Of a stretch of DNA of 64,000 nt, positions 27,578-35,752 are shown piece by piece. Every line of letters starts with the position of its first letter. The first letter of the stretch is position 1. Made by a program: the position numbers and the translations under genes. The notes beneath the pieces were generated by a model that had not been told where the DNA came from, made no database searches, and saw nothing but the letters and a program-made list of their open reading frames with translations. This DNA comes from Cytophagaceae bacterium (GTDB taxonomy: Bacteria > Bacteroidota > Bacteroidia > Cytophagales > Spirosomataceae). The stretch spans positions 620,001 through 684,000 of the forward strand of contig JADKIR010000004.1 of assembly GCA_016722655.1 (NCBI GenBank), written 5' to 3'.

Positions 27578-28077
27578 AAAAGCCTTTTATATTTGACTTT
27601 GAGCCTTACAAGGCCAGCAACACGCTTACCATCAAACGTGAATTTGCTGCCGGTCGACAGCTGGTTTGGGACTGTTACACCAAAGCCGAATACCTCAGCC
27701 GGTGGTTTGCTCCAACACCACTCACCTCAATCACTAAGTCGATGGACTTTAGAGATGGTGGGCACTGGCACTATGCAATGGTGGAGCCAAATGGCACCGA
27801 GCATTGGGGTTGGACAGACTTTGTGCATATTCAGCCCATTGATTATTACACTTCCAAAGATGCATTTTGCGATGCAAACGGAAAGGTAAATTCAGACTTA
27901 CCTACAGCTCATTGGAAAGTTTCTTTTAGTGATTTGGGTAAAAATACGGTTATTGAAACCCTGGTAACCTATAATAGTCAGGCTGATTTAGAAACTGTAA
28001 TCAATATGGGTATGGAACCGGGAATGATCTCTACTCTGGAAAGACTCGACGATTTACTTTTGGAAATATGCAATTAA
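27574..28077 (+). CDS. SRPBCC (AHSA1-type) domain protein
   Basis: The 167-residue protein has the AHSA1 fold pattern: LTIKREFAAGRQLVWDCYTK, then LSRWFAPTPL, MDFRDGGHWHYAM and a C-terminal long helix ending LERLDDLLLEI. The START-like fold encloses a hydrophobic pocket; no ligand can be named. It overlaps the ArsR gene by ATGA and is 21 bp from a second, closely similar gene. Confidence 0.88.
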   Translation: MKKPFIFDFEPYKASNTLTIKREFAAGRQLVWDCYTKAEYLSRWFAPTPLTSITKSMDFRDGGHWHYAMVEPNGTEHWGWTDFVHIQPIDYYTSKDAFCDANGKVNSDLPTAHWKVSFSDLGKNTVIETLVTYNSQADLETVINMGMEPGMISTLERLDDLLLEICN

Positions 28078-28098
28078 TTTACTTTAAATTAACATATT

Positions 28099-29061
28099 AT
28101 GAAAACCGCTTTGACATTTGATTTTGAGGTTGACAAAGTCAATAACCGAATTTATATAAACAGAGAATTTGCCGCTAATGTCCAGCTGGTTTGGGACGCC
28201 TGGACCACCGCCGAGCTTTTAGACCAATGGTGGGCACCCAGACCTTATGAAACCCAAACCCAGTCTATGGATTTTAGAAATGGAGGAAGATGGTATTATG
28301 CAATGGTGAGTCCGGAAGGTGAAAAACATTGGTGTGTTGCTGACTACAGCAATATTGAATTCCAAAAGTGTTTTAATCATTTGGACGCTTTTTGCGATGA
28401 AAATCAGGTATTAAACAACCAAATGCCAAGAACAAAATGGGCAAGTAATTTTACCGCAAACGGAGACAATACCCTGGTAAATTTGACTTTAGAGTACGAA
28501 AAACCAGAAGACCTGGAGAATATTATTAAAATGGGCTTTAAAGAAGGATTCACCATGGCGATGGACAATCTCGATCAATATATTGCAGCACAATTTTACC
28601 TTCGAAAACAAAACCAAAAAGACAAACATTCAAGAGTAAGTACCTATCTTAACTTCCCGGGAAATACCGAAGAAGCCTTTGAATTTTATAAGTCGGTGTT
28701 TAAAAATGAGTATTCTGGTGCAGGAATACAGCGTTTCGGGGTTTTACCCACAGACCCTACTCAGCCTCCCATAGCCGAAAACGTTAAAAACATGGTACTT
28801 CACATTGAGCTCCCAATCATGAACAATCATATTTTAATGGGTACAGATGCTCCCAAAGAAATGGGTTTTAATGTGACTATAGGAAATAATATGCACATCC
28901 AACTAGAGCCTGAAACCCGTGAAGAGGCAGATAGAATCTTTGCCGGCCTTTCAGAAGGAGGAACTATTTCTATGCCACTTCAGGAAATGTTTTGGGGAGC
29001 ATATTTTGGGAGCTTTATCGATAAATTTGGTATTAACTGGATGATAAATTGCCGGAATTAA
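28099..29061 (+). CDS. SRPBCC domain fused to a VOC (PhnB/glyoxalase-like) domain
   Basis: The 320-residue protein joins two modules. Residues 1-165 repeat the AHSA1-type domain of the preceding gene (REFAANVQLVWDAWTTAELL, MDFRNGGRWYYAM). After a short Lys-rich linker, residues about 182-320 are a PhnB-like VOC domain (STYLNFPGNTEEAFEFYKSV ... WGAYFGSFIDKFGINWMI). Each is known as a separate protein; here they form one chain. The ligand is unknown. It ends 3 bp before a strong terminator. Confidence 0.88.
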   Translation: MKTALTFDFEVDKVNNRIYINREFAANVQLVWDAWTTAELLDQWWAPRPYETQTQSMDFRNGGRWYYAMVSPEGEKHWCVADYSNIEFQKCFNHLDAFCDENQVLNNQMPRTKWASNFTANGDNTLVNLTLEYEKPEDLENIIKMGFKEGFTMAMDNLDQYIAAQFYLRKQNQKDKHSRVSTYLNFPGNTEEAFEFYKSVFKNEYSGAGIQRFGVLPTDPTQPPIAENVKNMVLHIELPIMNNHILMGTDAPKEMGFNVTIGNNMHIQLEPETREEADRIFAGLSEGGTISMPLQEMFWGAYFGSFIDKFGINWMINCRN

Positions 29062-29063
29062 AC

Positions 29064-29104
29064 AAAGAAGCCGCAGTAAATATTTTAAAAACTGCGGCTT
29101 CTTT
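29064..29104. terminator. Strong bidirectional terminator
   Basis: Perfect 14-bp arms aaagaagccgcagt (29064-29077) and actgcggcttcttt (29091-29104) enclose a 13-nt loop. T-rich DNA follows on the plus strand (actttatttttt) and on the minus strand (TTTGTTTAATT). It lies between the convergent VOC-fusion and fucosidase genes and can serve both. Confidence 0.9.
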
Positions 29105-29131
29105 TACTTTATTTTTTGATTGTTAATTTTC

Positions 29132-30502
29132 CTATTTCAATGCACCTTTTACCTTATAAACCCATGCATAATCACAAGGAATATTTCCGGGATTAATTGT
29201 TGGAGCTGTAATTGTAAGTACACCTTTTTTTATTTCTGTTTTTACTTTTCCTGAATAACCCAACATTTCTACACTCTCAAAAGATTTCAGGTCATTGAGT
29301 TTGATTTGCTCTTTCCATTCAGTCGTAATAACAAATAAATCCTCGCCTTTTTTGGTATAAAAAATACTCTTGTCTTCTGAGGCTTTATACTTTCTGGAGC
29401 CGTAAATGGCTTCTCCGTTGACTTTTAACCAAGCACCAATCTCTGCTAATCTTTGTTGCATGATTACCGGGATACTTCCATCAGCAGCCGGCCCGATATT
29501 TAAAAGCAAATTTCCCCCACGAGAAACGATGTCTATTAATTGATGAACGAGTTGTTTCCCTGATAAATAATCTTCCAGATTTTCGTTTCGGTTGTATCCA
29601 AAAGAGTCACCTATTCCCCTGTTTTCTTCCCAGGGGCGGTTATTCATGATAGCGTTTTTTAGATTTTCTCCTCCATGGCCATACTCAGAAGTCAGAAAAC
29701 TGCCGTGCTCGCTGCGGGTATCATTTCCCCAACGGTCATTGACCACAATACTGTTTTTTACAGGTGACTCGTTAAATAACCAGGCCAAAAACTCCTCACT
29801 TCTCCAGGTTTTGGCTGACTGGTCCCACTCTCCGTCGGTCCAGAGAACATCAGGCTTATAAGTAGTAACCAGGTCTTTCATCTGAGGCAGCATTCTTTCA
29901 GCCACATACTGATCAGGGCTTTTTTTGTAAACCGGATTAAACCATTCATACAAAGAATAATAATAACCCATTCTTAAATTTTTGGCTTTAACTGATTTTG
30001 CCAGATCTCCAACGATATCTCTTTTGGGGCCCAAATCCACCGAATTCCAGTTCCAGCTTTCTTTGCTGGGCCAAAGGGTATATCCTTCATGATGTTTTGA
30101 GGTCAAAACCACATATTTTGCTCCAGCTTTATCAAAAATATCTGCCCATTTATCCGGGTTAAAAAGCTCGGCTTTAAAATCTTTTGCAAAATCCTGATAA
30201 GGGCGACCGCTATAGTTTTTTTCATGAAAATCTTTAAATTCCTTATGAATCTTAAGATTTGTGGCTTCTAACCGCTGCCAGTACCACTCCGAATAACCAC
30301 TACCAAAGCCATCGGCATTGGATCTTGTTGCCCAGGAAGGCACAGCATAAAGACCCCAGTGGATAAAAATACCAAATTTGGCATCTTCAAACCAGGCCGG
30401 TGTAGGCCTTTTATCCAGGCTTTCCCATTTGGCGTCATATTGTGCCAAAGCACTATTAATCAGGCTTATAAAGCAAAAAAAAAGGAAGAGTTTTCTTTTC
30501 AT
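29132..30502 (-). CDS. GH29 alpha-L-fucosidase, exported
   Basis: The 456-residue protein has a signal ending INSALAQ and the GH29 barrel: FGIFIHWGLYAVPSW (43-57), SKHHEGYTLW, and the nucleophile Asp223 in VLWTDGEWD. A small C-terminal beta-domain follows LLLNIGPAADGSIP. GH29 enzymes release alpha-L-fucose from glycans. The gene follows a frameshifted sugar isomerase gene in the same direction, which hints at a minor sugar-use cluster separate from the xylan locus. Confidence 0.9.
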   Translation of the reverse strand: MKRKLFLFFCFISLINSALAQYDAKWESLDKRPTPAWFEDAKFGIFIHWGLYAVPSWATRSNADGFGSGYSEWYWQRLEATNLKIHKEFKDFHEKNYSGRPYQDFAKDFKAELFNPDKWADIFDKAGAKYVVLTSKHHEGYTLWPSKESWNWNSVDLGPKRDIVGDLAKSVKAKNLRMGYYYSLYEWFNPVYKKSPDQYVAERMLPQMKDLVTTYKPDVLWTDGEWDQSAKTWRSEEFLAWLFNESPVKNSIVVNDRWGNDTRSEHGSFLTSEYGHGGENLKNAIMNNRPWEENRGIGDSFGYNRNENLEDYLSGKQLVHQLIDIVSRGGNLLLNIGPAADGSIPVIMQQRLAEIGAWLKVNGEAIYGSRKYKASEDKSIFYTKKGEDLFVITTEWKEQIKLNDLKSFESVEMLGYSGKVKTEIKKGVLTITAPTINPGNIPCDYAWVYKVKGALK

Positions 30503-30634
30503 AAGTGAAAAGCGTTTGAAGCGTTTTAAGGTTTTTATATATAGGGTAAAATTACCGATTTTTTATGATAATTTTCACCCAAAATTTTCAAGATTTATAG
30601 AATGCCAAGATACCTGATCTTTACCATTCTTTTT

Positions 30635-31596
30635 TTAAAGCTTAGAAATCAGGAAATCAGCACTTCTTTTCAATGCCACATCAGGGTTAGCTACCATGTC
30701 TTGCTCAACAAAGAAATGCTCCACTCCTACTTCTTTGGCTTTTTTCACAATAGCTTCCAGGTCAAGCACGCCATCGCCAGCAGAGGCCATGAGCGGAAAC
30801 ATTGGAATCCAATCGCCCATACTTCCTCCGTCTCCTGCAAACTGCTTTTTTTCTTTCATATCTTTGAGATGCAACATTTTGTATCTATTGGGATATTTAT
30901 TCAATAGAGCGATAGGGTCAGCCCCTCCACAAGTAGTCCAGAAAATATCCATTTCAAAAATACCAGTTTCGGGTCGGTGTTTTTTAGAATTATTTCCAGA
31001 GGTATCACTCCGTTTTGTGGTTTTATGCCATAGCCATGATTGTGATAGCCAAATTTTACTCCATTCTTCCTGGCATTTTCTCCAATTTTATTGAAGGTCT
31101 CCGCTATTCTTTTATAATCATCCAAAGTCTTGCGGCGGTCATCGGGAATAGCCGGTAATGTAACATATTTCCAACCCATAATCTGAGCTGCCTCGCACAA
31201 TGCCCCCATATTGTTTTCAAGCGTATCAAGATCAGTGTGAGTACCAGGAGAGGACAAACCGTTGTCTTTCAACATTTTTTTTACTTCCAAAGCAGATTTT
31301 CCAAAATAACCACTTCCAGAAAAGCCAAGCATTTTCCCGGTAGCCTCCCAGCCTTTTTTGGCACTTTCGGCACTAAATGGATAAGGACCAAACAATTCCA
31401 ACTCTTTATATCCCTGGGTAGCGAGCATTTTAAGGCCACCTTCAAAGTTTTCTGAAAGCATTTTTGGAATAGAAAAAAGCTGAATCCCAAGTTTGTTTTC
31501 CTGCTTTAATTGAGCCATAACTTCACCCAAAGAACCCAGGCTCATAGTAGTAGCCAAAGCACCTGCACTTTTCAAAAACTCTCTTCTGTTTTTCAT
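30635..31596 (-). pseudogene. Sugar phosphate isomerase/epimerase (xylose-isomerase-like barrel) with a frameshift
   Basis: Two overlapping frames together encode one TIM-barrel protein. The first (31596-30901) begins with a Tat-like signal NRREFLKSAGALATTM and runs to NTDPKLVF. It then shifts into a tail (LKWIFSGLL) that does not fit. The second frame (from 30952) resumes with MDIFWTTCGGADP and reaches the normal end. The join lies in a homopolymer of five A on the plus strand (30956-30960); six would restore VFFEMDIFW. So it is a single-base deletion, a sequencing error, or rarely a programmed slip. The intact form would be about 319 residues. Confidence 0.8.
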
Positions 31597-31628
31597 AATA
31601 TTGAAATAGTATATTTATTATCAGTAAA

Positions 31629-32390
31629 TTAATTTATAAAAAGGTTCAAAACCAGATAAAAAAGAGATGGACAAACCAAACAGCCTAATCCGGTATAAAA
31701 CGTTGCGGTCACGGTTCCATAAGGAACTAAAGCCGGGTCTGTGGCTGCCAATCCGGCGGCTACGCCACTGTTGGTCCCCATTAGTCCACCATAAGCCATG
31801 GCGGCTTCGGGGTTATTGAGGCCAATTTTTGGTGCGAAAACTGGTGTCAAAATGGTTATTCCTATGGCTTTTACAACTCCTGTAGCTATGCTCAAAGCGA
31901 TAACATCAGAACTAGCATTTAGGGCTGCCCCTGTTACTGGTCCCACAATATAGGTACATGCCCCAGCACCAATTGTACAAAGCGAAACGGCATCGCGATA
32001 TCCCCAAATGTAAGCTATAGCGACACCGCAAATAAAGAAGAACGTAATACCCACAAACAATGATACCAAACCCAAAATTCCTGCTCTTTTCATAACCAGA
32101 AAACTTGCTCCTAAAGCAGAGGCCACAATTGAAAAATCACGAAACATTGCCCCGCCAAGCACGCCAACTCCTTTGAAAATTTCAATATCAGCTAATCCTT
32201 TTTCTCCATTTGAAATAAGACCGCCAAAGTACGCCAGCACAAGTCCCATCAATATGGCGAGAGCTGAAGAAGGTATCTTATTTCTAAGAACTTTTCTTGT
32301 GAAAAGCTCAGAAAAAAGAATGATTACTGCAACGACAAGAATTCCTGCCACCAAACCGTTTTTATCCAAAAGTTTTTCTAAAATTTTCAT
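31629..32390 (-). CDS. madM: Malonate transporter, MadM subunit
   Basis: The 253-residue membrane protein has about eight to nine hydrophobic segments. It shows MadM features such as GVLGGAMFRDFSIVASALGA, GACTYIVGPVTGAAL and GGLMGTNSGVAAGLAATDPA. MadL and MadM together form a sodium-dependent malonate importer in the inner membrane. Its ATG shares one base with the madL stop (TAATG), so the subunits are translationally coupled. The order matB-madL-madM supports malonate as substrate. Confidence 0.88.
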   Translation of the reverse strand: MKILEKLLDKNGLVAGILVVAVIILFSELFTRKVLRNKIPSSALAILMGLVLAYFGGLISNGEKGLADIEIFKGVGVLGGAMFRDFSIVASALGASFLVMKRAGILGLVSLFVGITFFFICGVAIAYIWGYRDAVSLCTIGAGACTYIVGPVTGAALNASSDVIALSIATGVVKAIGITILTPVFAPKIGLNNPEAAMAYGGLMGTNSGVAAGLAATDPALVPYGTVTATFYTGLGCLVCPSLFYLVLNLFIN

Positions 32391-32758
32391 TAATTGCGGG
32401 GTTTAAGTTTTTGAACAAAATAAGGAAAAAACCAAAAAACCAAGACAGCTGGCACCAGTCCTGCAATAATGGCCAAAAAACCACTCGATACTGCCACTTT
32501 AACATTCTGACTTGCCGACATAGCAATTACTACCGGCACATACATCACATTCCAGTAATCAATTCCTTTTTTGAAATCCTCATTTACCAGGTTTTTCTTT
32601 TTCAAAAAATCTTTGGCCAAAATCAAAATAATCATTGCAAAGCCTACTCCGCCCACATTGGCTTTTACCCCAAGCCAGACACCAAGCTCTTCACCCAGAA
32701 ACTGGCCACTTAGAAAAGAAAATGCCAGGAGACCCAGTCCGTACATCAGTGCATTCAT
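32390..32758 (-). CDS. madL: Malonate transporter, MadL subunit
   Basis: This 122-residue protein has four hydrophobic segments and the MadL opening GLLAFSFLSGQFLGEELG followed by VWLGVKANVGGVGFAM. It is the small partner of MadM. The start overlaps the end of the upstream matB gene by 4 bp and its stop overlaps madM, giving a tightly coupled three-gene operon. Confidence 0.88.
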   Translation of the reverse strand: MNALMYGLGLLAFSFLSGQFLGEELGVWLGVKANVGGVGFAMIILILAKDFLKKKNLVNEDFKKGIDYWNVMYVPVVIAMSASQNVKVAVSSGFLAIIAGLVPAVLVFWFFPYFVQKLKPRN

Positions 32759-34236
32759 ACAAATATCTTTTTTACATCGTTTTTAGTAACCTTTCCCATC
32801 GCATTCCGGGGCAACTCCTCAACCTTTATATACTTTCGGGGTGTCTTGTAAGCTGGCATATTTTGCCTCATCCAATCATTTAGTTTTTTAAAATCCAAAT
32901 CACTTTCAGGACTCAAAACAGCCGCCGCTACCACCTCACCCCATTCTTCATCAGGAATACCAACCACACAGCAATCAGAGATTTCGGGATGTTTTCGCAG
33001 AACTTCTTCTATTTCCAAAGCCGAAATTTTGTAACCGCCTGATTTTATGATATCGACAGAATCTCTCCCTAAAATGCGATAATAACCGTTTTCGACCACC
33101 GCAATGTCTCCCGTCATAAACCATCCATCGTCAGTAAATGATTTTTTGGTAGCCTCCGGTTTATTCCAATATTCTTTAAATACATTGGATCCCTTTACCT
33201 GAATTTCACCTGGTTCTGTTTCTTTTTCTACCAGTTTCATATCGTTCACTAGCCTTACTTTAACACCAGGCAAAGGCTTTCCAATATATCCCGCTCTTCT
33301 TTCTCCATCATATGGATTACTTATTCCCATACCTATTTCTGTCATACCATATCTTTCCAGCAAATAATGCCCTGAAATTTCGGCCCATTTTTCCATAACC
33401 GAAACTGGTAATGCCGCAGAGCCTGATACCATCAATCTGAATTTCTGCATGGCTTCACTAAGTTTTTCCTGCTCAACAATGGGAAGGCTTTCAAAATGGG
33501 CTATTAACTTAAAATATATGGTCGGCACAGCCATAAACACATTTAGTTTCCCTTCCAGAAAAATCCTGAAAACTTCCTCTGCACTGAAAGTGGGTAAAAA
33601 TTGTACTACTGCACCACTCCAAAGTCCGCAGGAAACCACATTTACGATACCATGCACATGGTGTAAGGGTAAAATGCATATGGTGTAATCATCGGCTATC
33701 CATTTCCAGGAATCTACCAAAGTACTGATTTGTGATTGAAGAATTGAATGAGTAGTAACTACCCCTTTAGGCTTACTGGTGGTGCCACTAGTATATAATA
33801 TCATGGCGTTTCGGGACAAATCCACATCAGGAAGTTTTGAAACGGCCGAATCGATTAAATCCTCTACTTTTAAAATCTTTACAGGAAATTTAGTTTTTAA
33901 TTCCTGCAGATACTCAAAATACGTCGCATCGGCTAGAATGATAGTGGCTTCAGTGTCTTCAATTACATATTCTATTGAAGGAAGCGGATAATTGATGGCA
34001 ATCGGCACTGCTACTCCACCAGCACGCCAGATTCCCCACTGAGTTGCCACATAATTGATACCCGGATTTACCATGTAAGCAACCCTTTGCTGACAAAGGT
34101 CTGGCTTATTTCCTAATAAACCACTGGCTACACTTGCCGAAAACTGTAGTAATTGTGAATAAGAATATTCATTATCAGCATCAACAACGGCTGTTTTGTT
34201 TCCAAAACCGGAAGTATTTTTGATTAATTGAAGCAT
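32755..34236 (-). CDS. matB: Malonyl-CoA synthetase (MatB-type acyl-CoA ligase)
   Basis: The 493-residue ANL-family enzyme has the AMP-binding P-loop MILYTSGTTSKPKGVVTTH and the MatB-type segment RYGMTEIGMGISNPYDGERR. It also has the TGD block DDGWFMTGDIA and the catalytic Lys near the C-terminus in ELPRNAMGKVTK. It joins malonate to CoA with ATP. With madL and madM directly downstream it activates imported malonate to malonyl-CoA. No malonyl-CoA decarboxylase is seen nearby, so the product may feed fatty-acid synthesis or a decarboxylase encoded elsewhere. Inverted repeats lie just upstream of the start. Confidence 0.9.
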   Translation of the reverse strand: MLQLIKNTSGFGNKTAVVDADNEYSYSQLLQFSASVASGLLGNKPDLCQQRVAYMVNPGINYVATQWGIWRAGGVAVPIAINYPLPSIEYVIEDTEATIILADATYFEYLQELKTKFPVKILKVEDLIDSAVSKLPDVDLSRNAMILYTSGTTSKPKGVVTTHSILQSQISTLVDSWKWIADDYTICILPLHHVHGIVNVVSCGLWSGAVVQFLPTFSAEEVFRIFLEGKLNVFMAVPTIYFKLIAHFESLPIVEQEKLSEAMQKFRLMVSGSAALPVSVMEKWAEISGHYLLERYGMTEIGMGISNPYDGERRAGYIGKPLPGVKVRLVNDMKLVEKETEPGEIQVKGSNVFKEYWNKPEATKKSFTDDGWFMTGDIAVVENGYYRILGRDSVDIIKSGGYKISALEIEEVLRKHPEISDCCVVGIPDEEWGEVVAAAVLSPESDLDFKKLNDWMRQNMPAYKTPRKYIKVEELPRNAMGKVTKNDVKKIFV

Positions 34237-34258
34237 TTATGTTAAGGTTGAGATTCAT

Positions 34259-34295
34259 GATACTTGACAAAAAAATTAAAGTATCAATCAGATAC
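34259..34295. promoter_or_regulatory. Overlapping inverted repeats upstream of matB (operator candidate)
   Basis: GATACTT (34259-34265) pairs with AAGTATC (34279-34285), and GTATC (34281-34285) pairs again with GATAC (34291-34295). Three related half-sites within 37 bp, 23 bp before the matB start, suggest a binding site for a regulator of the malonate operon. No regulator gene is adjacent. Confidence 0.4.
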
Positions 34296-34648
34296 AATAA
34301 TATTTGAAAAAATGGGTAAAACCGAATTTTGCGATTAAAAATTTAATGTCACAATAATTTATACGAAAATATTGGCAAAATACAATGGTTAATTACTGTA
34401 TTTATGATTTCAAAATGTATGAAAACATGGTCAAAAATTCGAAATATGAAAATTTCAATATTAATTATTACATCCTGATTTCAACATCCTATACTTTTCT
34501 CAGAATACTCCTAAGGGCGTTTTTTGGACAATTTTAAAAAACATTGCACCTTTCTACCCAATCCTTGCACTTTTCTAACAAGTATGGTACTTTTCCAATA
34601 TTATCATGGCATCCTGTAAAGAACTTTCATGTAAGTACATTTTTACAA

Positions 34649-34680
34649 TTGACACGTATTCAGTATCTTCTGTACATTTG
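34649..34680 (+). promoter_or_regulatory. Bacteroidota-type promoter for the tandem secreted proteins
   Basis: TTG (34649-34651) and TACATTTG (34673-34680) match the -33/-7 pattern with a 21-nt spacer. The predicted start near 34687 leaves a leader of about 88 nt before the ATG at 34775. Confidence 0.6.
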
Positions 34681-34774
34681 CAGTATCAAAGGTTTTCGAA
34701 AAAGGTAAAATTATCTAAGACAAAATCAAGATTTAAATATTTTTCCAAATAAGAAAACAAGAACAAAAAATATT

Positions 34775-35149
34775 ATGAAAAAGCTTACATTAACTTTAGC
34801 AGTATTGATGGGAGTATCAGCTGCTAACCTGACAAACGCCGCCAACGGACTTAAAATCGTAGAAATCAAAGCCGAGGCGAATGGACTAACTGTGAAGGCT
34901 ATCGATGGCCTTAAATTTAGATTGAGTTTGGACAAACTTTCGAAAAAAACATATATCGCTATCAAAAACAACCAGGGTGAAATTTTCCATTCTGAGTATG
35001 TAGGAAAACAAGACGCTTTCTCTAAAGTGTATGACTTGAGCAACCTTCCTGATGGAAATTATTATTTCGAAGTTGTAACCGGAAACGAAAAAATGAATAA
35101 GCCATTCCAGATCTCAACAAATGTTAAGAGAACTGCAATTGCCAACTAA
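34775..35149 (+). CDS. Small secreted beta-sandwich protein, copy 1 of a tandem pair
   Basis: This 124-residue protein has a Sec signal (cleavage near TNAANG, residue 22) and a mature part of about 100 residues. The mature part is predicted all-beta, with the blocks KIVEIKAEANGLTVKAIDG and SNLPDGNYYFEVV. The latter resembles C-terminal Por-secretion or DUF3244-like sandwich domains of Bacteroidota, but the family is not certain. A second copy with about 79% identical residues (98 of 124 by eye) starts 412 bp further on. The own promoter at 34649-34680 and strong start context suggest high expression; the role is unknown. Confidence 0.8.
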   Translation: MKKLTLTLAVLMGVSAANLTNAANGLKIVEIKAEANGLTVKAIDGLKFRLSLDKLSKKTYIAIKNNQGEIFHSEYVGKQDAFSKVYDLSNLPDGNYYFEVVTGNEKMNKPFQISTNVKRTAIAN

Positions 35150-35186
35150 TTAATTATTAAAGACTAAAAAAAATTAAAGAATATTT

Positions 35187-35561
35187 ATGAAAAAGCTTAT
35201 TATAACATTCGCAGTTTTGATGGGAGTATCAGCTGCAAGCATGGCAACAGCCGCCAATGGACTTAAAATTGTAGAAATCAATGCCGAAACAAATGGACTT
35301 ACTGTAAAAGCCATCGATGGCCTGAAATTCAAATTAAGTCTTGATAATCTTTCGAAAAAAACATATATTTCTATCAAAAATAACCAGGGTGAAACTTTTC
35401 ACACTGAGTTTATAGCCAAAAAAGACTCTTTCTCTAAAGTGTTTGATTTGAGCAACTTACCTGATGGAAATTATTATTTCGAGGTAATCACAGGAAGTGA
35501 GAAAATGACAAAACCATTTCAGATTTCTACCAATGTAAACAGAACGGCTTCTGCCCTGTAA
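35187..35561 (+). CDS. Small secreted beta-sandwich protein, copy 2 of a tandem pair
   Basis: This 124-residue protein is the same length as its upstream neighbour, which it resembles throughout. It shares the signal (cleavage near ATAANG) and the core AIDGLKFKLSLD and NNQGETFH. Differences cluster in the signal peptide and in the segment around residues 74-84. The 37-bp spacer has no clear promoter, so both are probably on one mRNA that stops at the terminator at 35596-35623. It reflects a recent gene duplication. Confidence 0.8.
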   Translation: MKKLIITFAVLMGVSAASMATAANGLKIVEINAETNGLTVKAIDGLKFKLSLDNLSKKTYISIKNNQGETFHTEFIAKKDSFSKVFDLSNLPDGNYYFEVITGSEKMTKPFQISTNVNRTASAL

Positions 35562-35595
35562 TTTCTAATAGTAGAATTTCTAAAACCTTTGAATG

Positions 35596-35628
35596 AAAGC
35601 CTGAATCTTCGGATTTGGGCTTTTTTTT
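35596..35628 (+). terminator. Intrinsic terminator after the tandem secreted proteins
   Basis: Arms aaagcctgaatc (35596-35607) and gatttgggcttt (35612-35623) pair over 12 bp with two G-T wobbles around a TTCG loop, followed by a run of T. Confidence 0.9.
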
Positions 35629-35716
35629 ATTGAGTTTCAATTTTGCTTTTTTCATTAAGATTAAAAGTTTCGTTTTTTCATTTTACAAAAAATCTTAATT
35701 TTCAATCCAATTTTCT

Positions 35717-35724
35717 TAAATTTG
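35717..35724 (+). promoter_or_regulatory. -7 box upstream of ffh
   Basis: TAAATTTG fits the TAnnTTTG box of Bacteroidota promoters, 28 bp before the ffh start. A matching TTTG at -33 was not clear, so the assignment is tentative. Confidence 0.45.
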
Positions 35725-35752
35725 CACCTCATTTGAGCAGATATAATCAATT

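Larger units (their letters stand above)
34237..34774. other. Divergent spacer between matB and the small secreted protein genes
   Basis: This 538-bp AT-rich spacer has no credible gene. Besides the matB-proximal inverted repeats it contains three imperfect direct repeats of about 20-21 bp (ttgcacctttctaccca at 34544, ttgcacttttctaacaa at 34565, tggtacttttccaatat at 34585). It also holds the promoter of the next gene at 34649-34680. Confidence 0.6.

Noticed and set aside
30901..30960. Programmed frameshift in the sugar isomerase gene
   Set aside because: The slippery run is short, no stimulatory structure is obvious, and the family is normally made from one frame; a deletion or sequencing error is simpler.
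34540..34605. Sigma-54 promoter suggested by the GCAC/GTAC repeats
   Set aside because: No GG...GC pair at the required -24/-12 spacing is present.
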